This document shows positions 31,639 to 35,003 of a stretch of DNA of 35,003 nt, piece after piece (position 1 is the stretch's first letter; every line of letters starts with the position of its first letter). The translations under genes and the position numbers were made by a program. A model generated the notes under the pieces. It had not been told where the DNA came from. It saw only the letters and a list, made by a program, of their open reading frames with translations, and did not search any database. Source of the DNA: Chitinivibrionales bacterium (lineage in GTDB: Bacteria > Fibrobacterota > Chitinivibrionia > Chitinivibrionales > WJKA01); contig WJLW01000083.1 in assembly GCA_014728295.1 (NCBI GenBank), forward strand, positions 213,860 through 248,862. Direction: 5' to 3'.

Positions 31639-32904
31639 ATGAAGATACAGCCCTGGAGTGACAATCCCCGATGGCACGAATCAGATCCCAAAATGGTAGA
31701 GCTGCGTTCGGCCCCGGTGCAATTCCCGCATACCTCCCGCCTTGCCGCCGAAATTCCCATCAAACCGGCGGGAATAGTGCTTCTCCGAGGCCCGAGGCAG
31801 GTAGGCAAATCAACTCTTCTGCGGCAATTCGCGCAGCGATGTATTCACGACGGCGTTGCGCCGGAGTCGGTCGTACTATTCGATGTTGAGGAGCTTGAGG
31901 ACCGGCATCAGCTTGCAGGGGAATTGCGGGCATTCCGCAACTCACGCAAGGGATACTGTATCGTGCTTCTCGATGAGTTTACCTCGATAGAGAAATGGTG
32001 GCTTGCGTTGAAGACACTGGCCGATGGCGGTGTGCTTGCCGATACCCTGGTACTTGGCACGGGATCTTCATCGTATGATATTGCCGAAGGCGCAGACCTT
32101 ATGCCGGGGCGGCGGGGAAAGCGATATCCGGTCGATTTCGAACTCTTGCCCCTATCTTACAGAGATGTTGCAGACAAGGTCACACTGGATGAGTACTTTC
32201 TCACCGGAGGATTTCCGCATGCTCTCAACGAATTCCTGAGTAAAGGTATCATTCCCGCCTATGTGTACGATCTCTATTTTTCCTGGATTGCGGGATTATT
32301 CATAAAGCGCAACCGGTCAATCCATCACCTTCCGCTCCTGCTCCAATATCTTGGCCGCCACGCCGGCTCGACCATGAGCGTTCAGAAGCTTTCCAGGGAC
32401 TGCGGAATCGGGTCAAATAATACAGGCGAAGAGTACGTGGAGATTATGGAACGCGGCTACACCTTGCTGACCGCTCTGTGGGCGGCTCCCGACGGCGGCG
32501 CGGTGTCAGTGCGCAAAAACAGGAAATTTTATCCTGCCGATCCGTTCCTGTTTCATGTGTTTGCCCATGCCGGAGCCGGATGGGAAACCGCGTTTGCATC
32601 GGCACGTGACCGGATGAATGATCCGGAGACCTGCGGCGCACTGGCGGAAACGATTGTCGCAACTGAGATTCGCCGTCAGACAAACAGCGGGAAGCTGCAC
32701 TACTGGTCGGGCAAAAAAGAGATTGACTTTGTTGCCAAAACACTCGTTGAAGTCAAGTACCGCAACGTGGTGCGGGCCGATGAGTTTGCCTGGGTGGAAC
32801 CGATGTTGCAGTCCGGGCAGAAATTCGTGGTTGTTACAAAGGACATCAACGCCGTGAAAGGCGGGATTGAGCTTATTGCACTGAAACGATGGTTGACAGA
32901 GTAG
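31639..32904 (+). CDS. AAA_14/DUF4143 family ATPase
   Basis: 421 residues. N-terminal P-loop ATPase: Walker A GPRQVGKST (51-59), Walker B IVLLDEF (108-114), sensor-like LVLGTGSSS, and the family landmark FELLPLSYRDV followed by EYFLTGGFP. The C-terminal DUF4143 domain has an AETIVATEIRRQ helix and GKKEIDFVAKTLVEVKYR, the D-x(n)-E-x-K layout of a restriction-nuclease-like fold. These proteins are common, often patchily distributed and of unknown role. Upstream is a strong promoter that appears to give a leaderless transcript. The regulator gene starts 55 nt downstream on the same strand. Confidence 0.9.
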   Translation: MKIQPWSDNPRWHESDPKMVELRSAPVQFPHTSRLAAEIPIKPAGIVLLRGPRQVGKSTLLRQFAQRCIHDGVAPESVVLFDVEELEDRHQLAGELRAFRNSRKGYCIVLLDEFTSIEKWWLALKTLADGGVLADTLVLGTGSSSYDIAEGADLMPGRRGKRYPVDFELLPLSYRDVADKVTLDEYFLTGGFPHALNEFLSKGIIPAYVYDLYFSWIAGLFIKRNRSIHHLPLLLQYLGRHAGSTMSVQKLSRDCGIGSNNTGEEYVEIMERGYTLLTALWAAPDGGAVSVRKNRKFYPADPFLFHVFAHAGAGWETAFASARDRMNDPETCGALAETIVATEIRRQTNSGKLHYWSGKKEIDFVAKTLVEVKYRNVVRADEFAWVEPMLQSGQKFVVVTKDINAVKGGIELIALKRWLTE

Positions 32905-32959
32905 AGAGCGCGGGTTTTTCTGAATGCTCGTTAATCCATAAAGCAGGACACGGTTTTAT

Positions 32960-34513
32960 ATGAGCATACCCCCCGGCATCCTGAAAGCCATGCACTTTCT
33001 GAGCGAGCAGATCGGCGCCGATGCCCGGGGCCGCAACAATGTTCTTCCCGGGATCAGGATACTGGCCGCAAGCGCCGGTGTCTCCTACAACACCATGAAC
33101 AAAGCGCTGATCGAGCTGAAACGGCGCGGTATCCTCGACGGCGTCAGGGGCAGCAAATACCGTGTGGTCAAAACGGATTTCGATCTGCCCGAACCCGGGC
33201 CTCCTTCGCGTCCCCCTTCCCCCGCGCGCTCATGGGTGTCGGTCGCATCAAAGCTGCGCACGACCATACTTGGCGGCGGATGCGGACCGCACGAGCAGCT
33301 GCCTTCCCGCAAAATCCTCTGCAACCGCTTCGGTGTGGGGCTGCCAACCCTTACGTCCGCGCTGGGCAAATTGGAATCCGAAGGGTTGCTGGAACGCAAA
33401 GGACGGTCATATAGAGTTGCTCCGTTGACCGGTACGCACGGCTACGGCCGCATCATGGTTATCGGCGTGCGCCAGTTCGAAAGCCGACTGTTGCGCCACA
33501 TGAGCCTGGGATTGCACGCCGGTGCGTTTGTGCAGCAGCTTGAAGAGCAGTGTGTGCAATCGGCCATTGGCCTCGATGTTGTCACGTACGATTTCAAGGT
33601 CGACCGCACATTGAATTTTACCCGCAACTATTCACAGAAATCCTACCAACTCAAAGATGAAGAGAACGTGCTGGGCTATATCTTCATTGTGAACCATAAA
33701 TGGAGCATACATCCCGAGCTGCTCCAGCGGCTGGCGGCATTGAAAAAGCCGGTGGCGGTTTTAGACATGACCGGATCAATCGATCCCGCCGGTGAGCTGT
33801 CAAACAAGCCGCATGTGCAGTTGTTCAGCATGACACTCTCGGCCAAACCGGCCTATCATATTGCCCGCTACCTGCTGGGTCTGCATCACCGTGCCCTGGC
33901 TTTTTTCTCTCCGTATCAACAGGCGCCCTGGTCGCAGCAGCGATTAGCCGGATTGCGCTTGGCATACACCGAAGCGGGACTGGACACAGGCGTGCGGGAA
34001 TTTGTTATGCACTATGCCAAAGGCGATGCGTCCCCGCATCAATATGAGGAGCAGCGCGCGACGGTGCAGGATTGCATACGCGGCAATTTCGGGCATCTCG
34101 ATGCATATCTGCGCAAAGACTTTGATGCCTTGCTGAACCAGTTCTGCTCGCATACAATGCATCAAGCCCGTATTCGCCTGCTCATGAAAACACACTTCGA
34201 ATCAGCTCTGGCACAGAAAAATCTGACAGTATGGGTGGCGGTCAACGACCAGACCGCATGCATGGCGCTGGAGTATCTGGACATGATGGGAGTTGATGTG
34301 CCTGGTGAGATATCTGTCATTTCATTTGACGACTCGCCTGATGCTTTGCTGTATGGATTGACTTCCTTTAATTTCAATATTCGCGGCCTGGTGCGGACAA
34401 TGCTGCGCTATATTATGCAAATTGATTATTATCGCGGGCGACACAATAAACCAATTATTGAAATTAAAGGCACGATAATTGAGCGTCTGACCGTGGCGCC
34501 GCAGATGAAATAA
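32960..34513 (+). CDS. transcriptional regulator: two tandem GntR-type winged helices plus LacI-type sensor
   Basis: 517 residues. The first winged helix (about 5-70) reads LPGIRILAASAGVSYNTMNKAL...LKRRGILDGVRGSKYRV; after a Pro-rich linker (75-88) a second one (about 90-157) reads LPSRKILCNRFGVGLPTLTSAL...LESEGLLERKGRSYRV. Both follow the GntR pattern L-P-S-x-R-x-L-A...T...A-L-x-x-L-x-x-x-G-x-L. Residues 165-517 are a periplasmic-binding-protein-like ligand domain of the LacI/GalR type, with VWVAVNDQTACMALEYLDMMGVDVPGEISVISFDD as hallmark. Such sensors usually bind sugars. Proximity to the GH3 unit suggests control of glycan use (inference). AGGAC lies about 10 nt before the ATG. Confidence 0.85.
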   Translation: MSIPPGILKAMHFLSEQIGADARGRNNVLPGIRILAASAGVSYNTMNKALIELKRRGILDGVRGSKYRVVKTDFDLPEPGPPSRPPSPARSWVSVASKLRTTILGGGCGPHEQLPSRKILCNRFGVGLPTLTSALGKLESEGLLERKGRSYRVAPLTGTHGYGRIMVIGVRQFESRLLRHMSLGLHAGAFVQQLEEQCVQSAIGLDVVTYDFKVDRTLNFTRNYSQKSYQLKDEENVLGYIFIVNHKWSIHPELLQRLAALKKPVAVLDMTGSIDPAGELSNKPHVQLFSMTLSAKPAYHIARYLLGLHHRALAFFSPYQQAPWSQQRLAGLRLAYTEAGLDTGVREFVMHYAKGDASPHQYEEQRATVQDCIRGNFGHLDAYLRKDFDALLNQFCSHTMHQARIRLLMKTHFESALAQKNLTVWVAVNDQTACMALEYLDMMGVDVPGEISVISFDDSPDALLYGLTSFNFNIRGLVRTMLRYIMQIDYYRGRHNKPIIEIKGTIIERLTVAPQMK

Positions 34514-34524
34514 TAGCCCTTCGC

Positions 34525-34545
34525 GCGCATGCGGGCCGCAGGCGC
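34525..34545. terminator. hairpin between convergent genes
   Basis: GCGC-a-TGCGG / CCGCA-g-GCGC: nine pairs with one internal mismatch and a one-base centre, lying exactly between the two convergent stop codons. There is no T-run on either strand; it may serve as a bidirectional 3'-end stem. Confidence 0.4.
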
Positions 34546-35003
34546 TTACCGCACAATCAGTTTTTCTCTTGCACCTCTCTTGTCAAGCGCAATATACACC
34601 CCTGATTTTAGCGCATTGCCGCACAAACGACCTGTCCCCGGCATGCCGTAATCCTTGACAATAGCCAGCTTGCGGCCGGCGTAATCATACAGCGTCAGCG
34701 TGTAGGAGCCGGCAACCGGCCCGTTAATTGCAATGCCGGAACGTTGCACATTGATTGAAACCGGATTGTCTTTTGCAGTAGCATTCTTTTGCGCAGCCGG
34801 CGTGGCGCCGGAGCGCACACCGATACTGAACATATCGTATTTCTGGTGATCATAGGAGCCCAGAATGAACCAGAGCGAGTCGCCATGAGTCATCGGCACA
34901 TCGCAGATCTTTTGCGGAATGACAAAGTAGAAAGTAATATCGATGGTCGAGCCGCTTGGCCTTGGCGGCATTGGCATGGTTTCGCCGGCGAAGAGTATGC
35001 AAT
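34546..35003 (-). CDS. C-terminal part of a secreted protein with sorting-tail-like domain (runs off the window)
   Basis: 152 codons are visible, and the frame is still open at the window edge, so the start lies beyond 35003. The upstream portion (TIDITFYFVIPQ, DSLWFILGSYDHQKYDMFSIG) looks like a beta-sandwich. The last 70 residues, starting near VSINVQRSGI, read YTLTLYDYAGRKLAIV...SGVYIALDKRGAREKLIVR, the layout of the Por/type 9 secretion C-terminal sorting domain (x-D-x-x-G-R-x-x ... G-x-Y-x-x-x). It is therefore probably exported to the surface; the catalytic part is not visible. Convergent with the tandem-GntR regulator gene. Confidence 0.75.
   Translation of the reverse strand, partial: CILFAGETMPMPPRPSGSTIDITFYFVIPQKICDVPMTHGDSLWFILGSYDHQKYDMFSIGVRSGATPAAQKNATAKDNPVSINVQRSGIAINGPVAGSYTLTLYDYAGRKLAIVKDYGMPGTGRLCGNALKSGVYIALDKRGAREKLIVR

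Overview
The window reads as chromosome of a Gram-negative-type (diderm) bacterium, most likely from the Fibrobacterota/Bacteroidota side of bacterial diversity. That placement is inference. It rests on predicted outer-membrane barrels, a bifunctional penicillin-binding protein, a lipobox lipoprotein, a C-terminal sorting-tail-like domain, a Bacteroidota-like ketol-acid reductoisomerase and an ileS/divIVA/yggT/yggS block. There is no rRNA, tRNA or CRISPR array. About 30 genes are supported, most of them on the minus strand.

Layout. (1) 1-3148, minus strand: yggS, yggT, divIVA, yggU, a purine nucleoside phosphorylase and the N-terminus of ileS. Several stops and starts touch. The block resembles the Gram-positive ylm-divIVA-ileS cluster. 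(2) 3396-5016: a plus-strand membrane protein with an HExxH motif, and a convergent small Cys/His-knuckle protein with a C-terminal membrane anchor. (3) 5057-15706, minus strand: a branched-chain amino acid operon in the order leader peptide, ilvB, ilvN, ilvC, leuA, isochorismatase-like protein, leuB, cimA, ilvE. ilvD and leuCD are absent from the window. leuA and cimA together imply leucine synthesis plus citramalate-route isoleucine synthesis. (4) 15777-19564, minus strand: a PAS/PAS/GAF/SpoIIE phosphatase and uronate isomerase, each with its own good promoter. (5) 19805-25846: a beta-helix/thrombospondin-type-3 protein, a convergent PBP1A, and a two-gene outer-membrane pair. (6) 25836-27942: an accessory scar with an RHS-repeat remnant, a MITE-like inverted-repeat element, an XRE regulator, a VapB-like antitoxin with a truncated VapC, and about 870 bp without a convincing gene. 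(7) 27943-35003: a lipoprotein and a secreted GH3 glycosidase, an AAA/DUF4143 ATPase that looks leaderless, a regulator with two tandem GntR-type winged helices fused to a LacI-type sensor, and the end of a secreted protein with a sorting-like tail.

The strongest discovery is the control region of the branched-chain operon. A 32-codon reading frame has 12 Ile/Leu/Val codons among codons 9-24. Its last codons form a 13-nt segment that is perfectly complementary to the upstream arm of an intrinsic terminator. This is a compact three-segment translational attenuator that would read branched-chain aminoacyl-tRNA supply and gate the whole operon. Other notable points are the isochorismatase with an approximately 300-residue acidic Glu-Pro tail inside the operon, a four-cysteine insert in IlvB, the tandem-winged-helix regulator, and the 166-bp element with TA-flanked 22-bp inverted ends.
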